Origin: CAZCDM01 sp964497475
GTDB taxonomy: Bacteria > Planctomycetota > Phycisphaerae > SM23-33
NCBI GenBank assembly: GCA_964497475.1
Contig: CAZCDM010000136.1
Coordinates: 1-6,383, forward strand
Direction of reading: 5' to 3'
DNA length: 6,383 nucleotides
Shown here piece after piece: positions 1 to 5,118 of this stretch. How positions within the stretch are numbered: the first letter of the stretch is position 1; each line of letters opens with the position of its first letter. A model generated the notes under the pieces. The model was not told the DNA's origin, did not search any database, and was given only the letters and a program-made list of their open reading frames with translations. Made by a program: the position numbers and the translations under genes.

Positions 1-33
1 CATGGCCAACGACACTACATGTAGGGGTAACCT

Positions 34-83
34 GAGTCAAGTAAATACCCCTGTATAAGAATTCAACCCGATCGGCTTGACTC
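34..83. repeat. Inverted repeat overlapping a -35 element
   Basis: GAGTCAAG at 34-41 is the exact reverse complement of CTTGACTC at 76-83. The right arm contains the TTGACT -35 box of the + strand promoter. The left arm read on the minus strand gives TTGACT too, but with only a weak -10 (TAGTGT) 17 bases further on. A second small dyad, AGGGGTA at 23-29 with TACCCCT at 46-52, lies just outside and within the left half. The arrangement could be an operator or simply chance; 8-base dyads are common at this scale. Confidence 0.25.
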
Positions 84-105
84 GGTTTTCCACAGGTTGT
101 ATACT
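77..105 (+). promoter_or_regulatory. Sigma70-type promoter, TTGACT-N17-TATACT
   Basis: The -35 box TTGACT (77-82) and the -10 box TATACT (100-105) each match the consensus at five of six positions and are separated by the ideal 17 bases. Transcription would begin near 112. No good protein gene follows in this direction, but a terminator does (242-282). The promoter faces the 3' end of the minus-strand ABC operon, so it is not the operon's own promoter. Confidence 0.6.
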
Positions 106-111
106 TCAATA

Positions 112-282
112 CCCATTGGGAGTTTTCTTTTCCCGGCGGAACCACTCGCCCCCCGGCGGGTTGGACATAGTGAAAGAACTGTCAGTCGGTGAATTCCAGG
201 GCTCCCTCCTTCCTGGCCATGAAGCCGGCTGGTTTGCGACGGACGAATTGGTCTCCCTCCACCAGTTCGTTCGTCTTTTTTT
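112..282 (+). ncRNA. Candidate small RNA of about 170 nt with two C-rich loops
   Basis: The segment runs from the predicted start of a strong promoter to the U-tract of an intrinsic terminator, with no well-supported reading frame closed inside it. Two hairpins can be drawn. The first has stem AGTCGG/CCGGCT (184-189 with 225-230) and inner stem CCAGG/CCTGG (196-200 with 212-216) around loop GCTCCCTCCTT. The second is the terminator hairpin, with loop CTCCCTCC. Both loops show the same 8-mer CTCCCTCC (202-209 and 253-260), which is complementary to Shine-Dalgarno-like GGAGGGAG. C-rich unpaired loops that pair with ribosome binding sites are an established mode for some trans-acting sRNAs (the staphylococcal Rsa RNAs with UCCC motifs). 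The sRNA itself is inference. It does not resemble 4.5S, tmRNA or RNase P RNA in any feature I can see. Confidence 0.4.
242..282 (+). terminator. Rho-independent terminator
   Basis: ACGAATTGGT (243-252) pairs with ACCAGTTCGT (261-270) with a single T-G wobble around an 8-base loop. The register can slip so that GACGAA pairs with TTCGTC (270-275), bringing the stem directly against seven T residues (276-282). The T-run lies 3' of the hairpin only on the + strand, so it ends rightward transcripts. On the minus strand the ABC operon would meet an A-run followed by the hairpin, with no U-tail, so this is not an efficient terminator for the operon. Confidence 0.65.
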
Positions 283-289
283 GCGCCGG

Positions 290-1066
290 TCAGGTAGCCG
301 GTAGTTCGAGCGTCCGGCGGAGTCGCAGCAGGGCGTCGATGTACCCCGCCGCGGCCGGGTCGCGCGGGTGGTCCAGGTCGATGGGGACGTCGTCGACGAG
401 GCTCGCCGGCTCGGCTGGGGGCGAATCCTGCCGGATCGCGCGGAGCGTCACGACGCGGTCGGCCAGGCGGAGGGCTTCTTCGATATCGTGGGTGACCATC
501 AGCACGCCCAGGCCCTGCTGCTGCCGCAGCCGGAGCACCTCGGCGCCGAGCTTGCGACGGGTGGCTTCGTCGACGCCGGTGAAGGGCTCGTCCAGGGCCA
601 GCAGGTCGGGCCCAGCTGCCAGGGCCACGGCCAGGGCGGCCCGTCGTCGCATGCCGCCGGAGAGTTCGTGCGGATAGCTCCGCGCGACGCGGGCGGGCAG
701 GTGCATGCGTTCGATGAGTTCGGTCGCGCTGGCGATGCGGGCGCATCGGGCCCGGCCGGCGAGTTGCATCGGCAGGGTGATGTTATCGAGGATGGTTCTC
801 CAGGGCAGCAGGCCGGCCTCCTGGCTGAGCAGGGCTACGCGGGGCGGCCCGGCGGGGGCTTCGAGCACACCGGCTGTGGGCGCGTCGAGCCCGGCGGCGA
901 TGCGGAGCAGCGTCGTCTTGCCGCTGCCGCTGTGGCCGACGAAGGCGGTGAGCTGTCCGGCGGCGATATCGAGGCTGACTCCGGCCAGGGCGTCGACGGC
1001 CGGGCCCCGCGGCGGGGTGAACCGCCGGGCGACACCGCGGAACTGGAGGATCGGCGGGTGGCTCAT
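290..1066 (-). CDS. ABC transporter ATPase, nitrate/sulfonate/taurine-like (SsuB/TauB/NrtD type)
   Basis: This 258-residue protein is the cytoplasmic energising subunit of the importer encoded by this operon. All nucleotide-binding motifs are visible in order: Walker A GHSGSGKT (44-51), Q-loop Q82 in SQEAGLLPW, signature LSGGM (135-139), Walker B LLALDE (155-160), a D-loop around GVD (164-166) and switch His193 in VTHDIEEAL. The SQEAGLLPW and THDIEEAL strings and the length are typical of the SsuB/TauB/NrtD branch. The D-loop region PFTGVDEATR differs from the usual PFGALDxxTR. The ATG at 1066 overlaps the permease stop in an ATGA arrangement, indicating translational coupling. The frame stays open upstream to 1930, but that extension only reads out of frame through the permease gene, so the internal ATG is the real start. 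The catalytic set is complete. The substrate cannot be read from this subunit. Confidence 0.93.
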   Translation of the reverse strand: MSHPPILQFRGVARRFTPPRGPAVDALAGVSLDIAAGQLTAFVGHSGSGKTTLLRIAAGLDAPTAGVLEAPAGPPRVALLSQEAGLLPWRTILDNITLPMQLAGRARCARIASATELIERMHLPARVARSYPHELSGGMRRRAALAVALAAGPDLLALDEPFTGVDEATRRKLGAEVLRLRQQQGLGVLMVTHDIEEALRLADRVVTLRAIRQDSPPAEPASLVDDVPIDLDHPRDPAAAGYIDALLRLRRTLELPAT

Positions 1067-1893
1067 CGCTCGTGCCTCCGCCAGCGGGACAGGCGGGCTT
1101 CCAGCAGCCGGAAGAGCCCGTCGATGCTCAGGCCGATCGCGGCGATGACGGCGATGGCGGCGAAGGCGTACTGATACTGCCCGACCTCGTGGGCGGTGGA
1201 GATCATCGTCCCCAGGCCGCTGCGGGTGCCGGGGAAAATCTCGGCTGCGACGATGACGCGCCACGCGATGGCTGCGGCCAGCCGAAGCCCGGTGGCGATG
1301 GCCGGCAGGGCGGCCGGCCAGACGGCCAGACGCAGCACGGCCCATCGCGAGCCGCCCATGAGGCGGACGTGCTCGATGTAGCTGCGGCGGACCTGCCGCA
1401 CGCCGCTGGCGGTGTTGACCAGGATCGGCCAGACCGCACCCAGGGCGATGACGGCGACGATGGCAAACCGCAGGCGGTCGAGCGTCGGCCACTGCCATGC
1501 GTCCTGCCCGGCCAGTACCGTGGCCGGGCTGGCCAGGCCGAACGCCAGGATGGAAATCGGCAGCCAGGCGATCGGGCTGACGACCATGATAACGGCGACG
1601 ACCGGCCAGAGCATGTCGCGCAGCGGGCGCAGCAGCCCCATGGCCAGCCCCACCGGCAGGCCGATCGCAACGGCCAGGCCCAGTCCCGCCGCGACGCGCA
1701 GGATGCTGATGGCCGTGCCGTGGGCGAGGCTGGTCGTGTCGAGCAGTTCGGGCCGATCGAAAGGCCGGGCCAGAACGGCGGTGACCTCGCCGGGGCCGGG
1801 CACGATGGGGCTCGACCCGGCCGCGATGGCCCAGACGACCAGCACGGCCAGGGGAATCAGCGAAGCCAGGATGACACGTCGCAGCCGGTGCAT
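1063..1893 (-). CDS. ABC transporter permease, SsuC/TauC/NrtB type
   Basis: This 276-residue inner-membrane protein belongs to the binding-protein-dependent transport permease family (BPD_transp_1). Hydrophobic spans lie roughly at 8-26, 62-88, 95-120, 142-165, 188-215 and 243-265. The coupling loop that contacts the ATPase is IEHVRLMGGSRWAVLRLAVW (173-192) followed by PAALPAI, matching the EAA-x3-G-x9-I-x-LP pattern with His-Val-Arg in place of EAA. PIAWLPISILAFG (107-119) and WPILVNT (155-161) are hallmarks of the nitrate/sulfonate/taurine permeases. About 20 polar residues (121-141, with Trp132 and Trp134) sit between two helices where relatives usually have a very short turn. The ATG at 1893 is preceded by GAGG 12 bases upstream. 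The gene follows the binding-protein gene after 118 bases and overlaps the ATPase gene by four. Confidence 0.92.
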   Translation of the reverse strand: MHRLRRVILASLIPLAVLVVWAIAAGSSPIVPGPGEVTAVLARPFDRPELLDTTSLAHGTAISILRVAAGLGLAVAIGLPVGLAMGLLRPLRDMLWPVVAVIMVVSPIAWLPISILAFGLASPATVLAGQDAWQWPTLDRLRFAIVAVIALGAVWPILVNTASGVRQVRRSYIEHVRLMGGSRWAVLRLAVWPAALPAIATGLRLAAAIAWRVIVAAEIFPGTRSGLGTMISTAHEVGQYQYAFAAIAVIAAIGLSIDGLFRLLEARLSRWRRHER

Positions 1894-1925
1894 GGGGGTA
1901 TCTTACCTCGGCGGGTGGCGGTTGG

Positions 1926-1990
1926 GCCAATCGATTGGCTGGCCGGGCTCCTGTCTGGCCGGCTCGGTAGTGGGTATTGGCGGGCCCGCC
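1926..1990. repeat. Intercistronic palindrome cluster
   Basis: The 118-base gap between the binding-protein stop and the permease start contains a perfect 14-base palindrome GCCAATCGATTGGC (1926-1939) and a perfect 12-base palindrome GGCGGGCCCGCC (1979-1990). Between them, GGCTCCTGTC (1946-1955) is flanked by two direct TGGCCGG copies that can pair through their GGCC cores. In the transcript this stretch should be strongly structured. By analogy with the REP sequences of the malE-malF junction, it may stabilise the upstream mRNA or cause partial termination, so that more binding protein than permease is made. No U-tract follows, so it is not an ordinary terminator. The 14-mer could instead be a protein-binding site. 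Confidence 0.4.
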
Positions 1991-2011
1991 TGGATTGCAA
2001 AGAGGCTGGGG

Positions 2012-3181
2012 TTATTTTTCCTCGTCGAGATGTCCCGCCGCGCGAAGCTGCTCGGCTGCGGCCGTCGCGAACCGCATCTCGCAGAGATCGTCGACCACCT
2101 CAGCCGGCGTCATGGCCTTGAACCGCCCGGTGAAAAAGCCCTTGGCCTGCATCATCGCCGCCCAGGTCTCCATGCCCTTTCGCCACGTCGCGTCGGGGCG
2201 GGATTGGTAGGCGATGGTCGGCACGGACTGCTTCTCCACGGCCGGGGGCGTGCGGATCCATTCCGCCGCCAGCTCGGCGGCGCGGTCGGGCTTGCGGGCG
2301 ATGAAATCGGTTCCGATGTGGATTGTCTTGAGCAGGGCTTCCAGGGCGGCCGGGTGGTTGTCGATGACCTCGCCGGTGGCGCAGACGCAGCAGCAGGGGT
2401 GGTCGTGCCATCGCCCCGCCGGCGGCAGGTCGCGCAAGTCGGCGACGACCTTGCCGAGGCCCTTATCCACCGTCAGGGCCACCACCGGCTGGTTCATCAC
2501 GAACCCGTCGATCGAACCGCTGGCCATCAGCGGGATGGCATTCTTGCCGCCCTTCATGTTCTGGAGGATGACCTTCGCGCCGGGCTCGTCGCGGGTGGTC
2601 CAGGAGAGACCCTCGGCGTCGAGGGCGGCCTGGAGGACGAGCAGGGCCGTGGCCATGGGTGCCTTATAGCCGATGACCAGGGGCTTGTCGCGCGTCTTGA
2701 GGGCCTGGGCGAATCCGGCCCAGTCGTTGACGGGCGAGTCGGCCGCCAGTACGAGCATATCGCCGTCGGCCTGGAGCGGCGCGATGATGCGGACGTCGCG
2801 CGTCGCCTGCGAGTCGGCCAGCCTGGCCACGGACGAGATTCCGCCCAGGCCGATGCCTATCTCGCCGCGTGCCATGGCGGCGGGCATTTTCGACCCGCCG
2901 CCGACCTTGACCAGCCTCAGCCGGGCCAGCGTCTGGCCGTCGTCGATCAGGTCGTAGATCTCGCCCTGGCGGACGGGTCGCAGCCCCGTGCCGTACTGCT
3001 CGATGAAGCGCTCGCCCTGCAACGCGGCGATGTACAGGGCGATCTGGTGGTCGTGGCCGACGTGGCCGACGGTGAGCATCGGCACGTCGGCCTGGCGGGA
3101 TTGCTCGGCGGCGTGATCGCGCTGGCTGCACGCACCGGCCAGCAAACAGAACAGGCACAACAATGTAAGAAGGATTCGCAT
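2012..3181 (-). CDS. ABC transporter substrate-binding lipoprotein, NMT1/SsuA/TauA-like, His/Cys-rich
   Basis: This 389-residue periplasmic protein captures the solute and delivers it to the permease. It starts with a lipoprotein signal peptide whose lipobox ends at Cys18 (LLAGAC). The fold family is indicated by GHVGHDHQIALYIAA (39-53), VGGGSKMPAAMARGEIGIGL (93-112), the GYKAP turn (171-175) and KGGKNAIPLMASGSIDGFVM (210-229), the usual lobe-1/lobe-2 landmarks of nitrate/sulfonate/taurine-type binding proteins. Two clusters stand out: His40, His43 and His45 near the N-terminal strand, and HDHPCCCVC at 259-267. From memory, relatives in anaerobes and methanogens share a GHVGHDH and an HPCC string, so these are likely ligand-site residues of a subfamily without a known substrate. 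The ATG lies 11 bases after the porin stop, with AAAGG upstream. The length is slightly above the usual 320-350 residues. Confidence 0.9.
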   Translation of the reverse strand: MRILLTLLCLFCLLAGACSQRDHAAEQSRQADVPMLTVGHVGHDHQIALYIAALQGERFIEQYGTGLRPVRQGEIYDLIDDGQTLARLRLVKVGGGSKMPAAMARGEIGIGLGGISSVARLADSQATRDVRIIAPLQADGDMLVLAADSPVNDWAGFAQALKTRDKPLVIGYKAPMATALLVLQAALDAEGLSWTTRDEPGAKVILQNMKGGKNAIPLMASGSIDGFVMNQPVVALTVDKGLGKVVADLRDLPPAGRWHDHPCCCVCATGEVIDNHPAALEALLKTIHIGTDFIARKPDRAAELAAEWIRTPPAVEKQSVPTIAYQSRPDATWRKGMETWAAMMQAKGFFTGRFKAMTPAEVVDDLCEMRFATAAAEQLRAAGHLDEEK

Positions 3182-4638
3182 GGGGAGCCTTTCTATCTGC
3201 GGAAGGAAATCTGGGTCTGGAGGAAGTTGGCGGTATTGTGGCGGTCGCCGTAGAAGGCACCGGGCACGAACAGGTCGTACAGCACGCGCAAGCAGATATC
3301 CTCGGTGATGTCGTACTTGAACTTGGCTGTGACGAGGTGCCCGCGGAACGAGCCCTGGCTGTCGAAGTTGTTACTGGCGCGGTCGCGGAACAGCAGGTTG
3401 TAATTCACGCCGAGGTACATACCCTTGATCGGCTTGATGCCGACGCCCGGCCCGAAGCGGTGGAGGTTGCTGGACATCGCCATCTGCCCCTCGAGCGTGC
3501 TGATGTAGTAGTTGTACAGGTTGCTGAACTGCGTGTAGCGGCCCCAGAGGATGTCGAAGTTGCTGTTGGAGTTTTCGGCACCGCTGCGATACTCGTAGTC
3601 GAAGCGGGCCTGGGTTTTCCACGCATCGCCGAAGCAGTAGGCCACGCGATTATTGCTGCCCATCGCGCAGACGGAGTCGCCATTTTTATTGCCGAACTGC
3701 CCGGCCATCTCGAACTTGAACTTCCAGTTGCACTCCAGCTCGCTGGCAAAGAGCCCGCCGAAGGTGTACAGGTCGCCGTTGTAGCCCTTGGCCATGACCT
3801 TGTCGGCATGCTTGTAGATGAAGTGCCCTCCATGCGGGTCTTCTTGTCCTCGGAGGTGTGGGCGAGGTAGACGATGGCGCCCTTTTCATTCTGCTCGACG
3901 AGGGGGCGGTGGGCGTCGTTGAACGGGCGGATGACCTTGGCGCTGTCGGAGTATTGCTGGAGGTAGATTACGTCGAGGGTGGTGTTGGCCTCGGCGAAGT
4001 CCAGCGTGGCCCGGGCGGCATCGAAGTAGAAGGTCCGGCCGCCGTCGAGGGGCGTGCCCTCGCGGATCAGCCACGCATCGCCGAGCTGGATGTCCTGCCG
4101 GCCGATCTTGAACGTCACCGGCAGATCGAAGGGTTTAGTCAACTTCACGTAGAGCTGATCGAAGAGGGCTTCGTTGAAGATGAACTGCTCGGGCAGGTCC
4201 GGCTCGCAGAAGTAGCGCGGCCCGTAGACCAGGCGGGAGTAGAAGCTGACGTTTTCGACCGGCTTGATCTCGCTCCAGACCCTTGCCCGAGGTCGATGCC
4301 AGAACCGCCGGCGGGTTTTGGGATCGGCCGTGGTGAGCTTGATGTTGCTCTCGTTATACATGCGGTAGCGCAGGTCGCCGCCGAACTCGAGCCACTTGTC
4401 TTTGACGAGGGGTTTATCCCTGGAGGTGATGTCCACGTCGCGTCGCCGCTCGGGCACGACGCCGTCGGTGATCTCACCGCCGCAGGGGTCGCAGCCGGGC
4501 TGGGTGGTCGGCTGGCTTGCGGGCTGACTCGCCGGGGCGGGCTGGCTTGCGGGGGCCTGGGCCCGGGCAGGCCCGGCGGCGATGACAGACAGAAGCCAGG
4601 CGGGTAAGGCAATGACAGACAAGGGTGTGACTCGATCG

Positions 4639-4707
4639 CGTGGTGGGGCTCCTGTCCCACCACGGCCCATGCCTCTTGCTGACGCGGCGAGACAGGAGCC
4701 TCGCCGC
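4639..4707. repeat. Twin hairpins with complementary 8-base loops
   Basis: Hairpin one is CGTGGTGGG (4639-4647) with CCCACCACG (4656-4664) around loop GCTCCTGT. Hairpin two is GCGGCGAG (4684-4691) with CTCGCCGC (4700-4707) around loop ACAGGAGC. The loops are exact reverse complements, extending to 10 bases if one closing pair on each side is included. Both stems are perfect, and both loops are 8 bases long. The pair lies within the 5' coding end of the porin mRNA and could form a kissing-loop or switch to a long-range 10-base duplex. In the minus-strand RNA one loop exposes AGGAG and the other CUCCU. It may be one copy of a dispersed palindromic repeat inserted in frame. Confidence 0.6.
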
Positions 4708-4709
4708 CC

Positions 4710-4748
4710 GAAACAATGCGAATGAATGAATGGCAGGGAAACAATGCG
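4710..4748. repeat. 11-base direct repeat at the porin 5' end
   Basis: GAAACAATGCG occurs at 4710-4720 and again at 4738-4748, with starts 28 bases apart and an AATG-rich run (AATGAATGAATG) between. The copy at 4738-4748 overlaps the ATG chosen for the porin, and the other copy abuts the twin hairpins. This could be a small duplication that accompanied insertion of the hairpin unit, which would explain the abnormally long n-region of the signal peptide. Confidence 0.4.
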
Positions 4749-4861
4749 CATGACAACCCCTTGGGCAAAGGTCCAGCCGGGCTGGTTCCTGCAGCACGGC
4801 AGGCGAGAGTCCGCGGGGCGGCCGTCGCCCTGGCGGGGGAGGGAAAACTCAGAGGTTGGTT

Positions 4862-4968
4862 GGCAGCGGCCGTCGCTGCCGGTGTGGATGCACTCAGCCA
4901 TAGCCCCATCTCCGTGCGAGGGCTTTGCGAGTCCGCCCGGCCGGGCTGGCCGCCGCGGATCGGCTGAG
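4862..4968 (-). promoter_or_regulatory. Candidate structured 5' leader of the porin operon
   Basis: CTCAGCC (4893-4899) pairs with GGCTGAG (4962-4968). This encloses AGCCC/GGGCT (4902-4906 with 4920-4924) and a two-part stem TCCGC/GCGGA (4932-4936 with 4955-4959) capped by CGGCC/GGCCG (4938-4942 with 4948-4952), which forms a three-way junction. A separate hairpin GGCAGCG/CGCTGCC (4862-4868 with 4874-4880) lies closer to the start codon. On the transcribed minus strand this would sit about 110-220 bases upstream of the ATG. I could not match it to a known riboswitch class. GC-rich sequence folds easily, so confidence is low. Confidence 0.25.
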
Positions 4969-5054
4969 ATGTTGGGATGTGACGTTCCGCACCATGGGGG
5001 CGTAGTGTAGGGCAAGGCCGCCCGAAGGGCCAGAGGTTTTGAACCGGCCCGGCG

Positions 5055-5083
5055 TTGAGTCCTCGCGCGCCATGGGCTACAAT
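5055..5083 (+). promoter_or_regulatory. Sigma70-type promoter of the methyltransferase, TTGAGT-N17-TACAAT
   Basis: TTGAGT (5055-5060) matches the -35 consensus at four of six positions and TACAAT (5078-5083) matches the -10 at five of six, with the ideal 17-base spacing. Transcription would start near 5090 and leave a short leader of about 25 bases before the TTG start codon. It probably drives both the methyltransferase and the endonuclease gene, which lie in tandem. Confidence 0.65.
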
Positions 5084-5102
5084 AGCGATGCGTCACAAGC
5101 TC

Positions 5103-5118
5103 AGGAGAATTGTCTTTG
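5103..5118 (+). promoter_or_regulatory. Ribosome binding site deciding a TTG start
   Basis: AGGAG at 5103-5107 is a near-perfect Shine-Dalgarno sequence. The TTG at 5110 is only two bases downstream, which is too close. The in-frame TTG at 5116-5118 is eight bases downstream, which is ideal. The first ATG (5134) is 26 bases away and too far. The TTG at 5116 is therefore preferred. Confidence 0.6.

Larger units (their letters stand above)
3193..4751 (-). pseudogene. Alginate-export-type outer-membrane porin, frameshifted
   Basis: This is the first gene of the importer operon and would form the outer-membrane channel. The N terminus has a hydrophobic signal segment (VTPLSVIALPAWLLSVIAAG, 41-60) ending ARA-QA, then a PASQP-rich linker, a CDPC pair and a beta barrel. 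IGRQDIQLGDAWLIREGTPL and the following DGGRTFYFDAARATL match the core of the alginate-export (AlgE-like) porins. The reading frame breaks near 3826-3828: it runs in one frame to SEDKKTRMEG, and the barrel resumes in the -1 frame as GHFIYKHADKVMAKGYNGD and continues to ISFRR at 3193. Adding one G to the GGG run gives 519 residues with no other interruption, so a single-base loss or a sequencing error explains it. The ATG at 4751 has AAGGGG 5 bases upstream. Met28 (ATG at 4670) and a TTG at 4622 are alternative starts that give more ordinary signal peptides. The barrel contains several Cys residues, which is unusual for outer-membrane proteins. Confidence 0.82.
4752..5115. other. Divergent intergenic region (364 bases)
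   Basis: The region separates the leftward porin-ABC operon from the rightward restriction-modification genes. Its right end holds a good promoter for the methyltransferase (5055-5083). Its middle (4862-4968) can fold into nested stems on the porin leader side. Only a weak leftward promoter was seen: TGGCCC, 17 bases, then TACACT read on the minus strand (the -10 is the complement of 5004-5009). I see no tRNA and no supported protein gene here; the minus-strand frame crossing it is merely open because of high GC. Confidence 0.6.

Noticed and set aside
170..304. 44-codon + frame beginning with GTG at 170
   Set aside because: It has only a weak GGA upstream, its end runs through the terminator hairpin and T-run and stops 22 bases after them, and its product has no family I recognise. 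Kept only as an alternative to the sRNA.
290..1930. A 546-residue fusion read in the ATPase frame
   Set aside because: The first 288 codons read the permease gene out of frame. The ATGA overlap gives the proper ATPase start at 1066.
368..3253. Long + strand open frames over the ABC genes (368-1174, 1072-2121, 1412-3253)
   Set aside because: They lie opposite well-recognised ABC genes. Their products are low-complexity Gly/Asp/Arg-rich strings without domains. High GC keeps the antisense frames free of stops.
3238..4607. + strand frames 3238-3870 and 3858-4607
   Set aside because: Both are antisense to the porin, have no recognisable motif, and mirror the codons of the real gene.
4145..4909. 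Second minus-strand frame of 254 codons across the porin 5' end
   Set aside because: It overlaps the porin in another frame, gives a Ser/Pro/Ala-rich product, and loses the porin motifs.
4893..4968. Known riboswitch (cyclic di-GMP type, because of a GCAAAGCC string on the minus strand)
   Set aside because: Only that short string fits. The conserved partner strands and the tetraloop-receptor arrangement of that class are not present.
5016..5042. GGCC/GGCC and CCCTTCGGG-type hairpin as a terminator
   Set aside because: The stem is short and no T-run follows on either strand.
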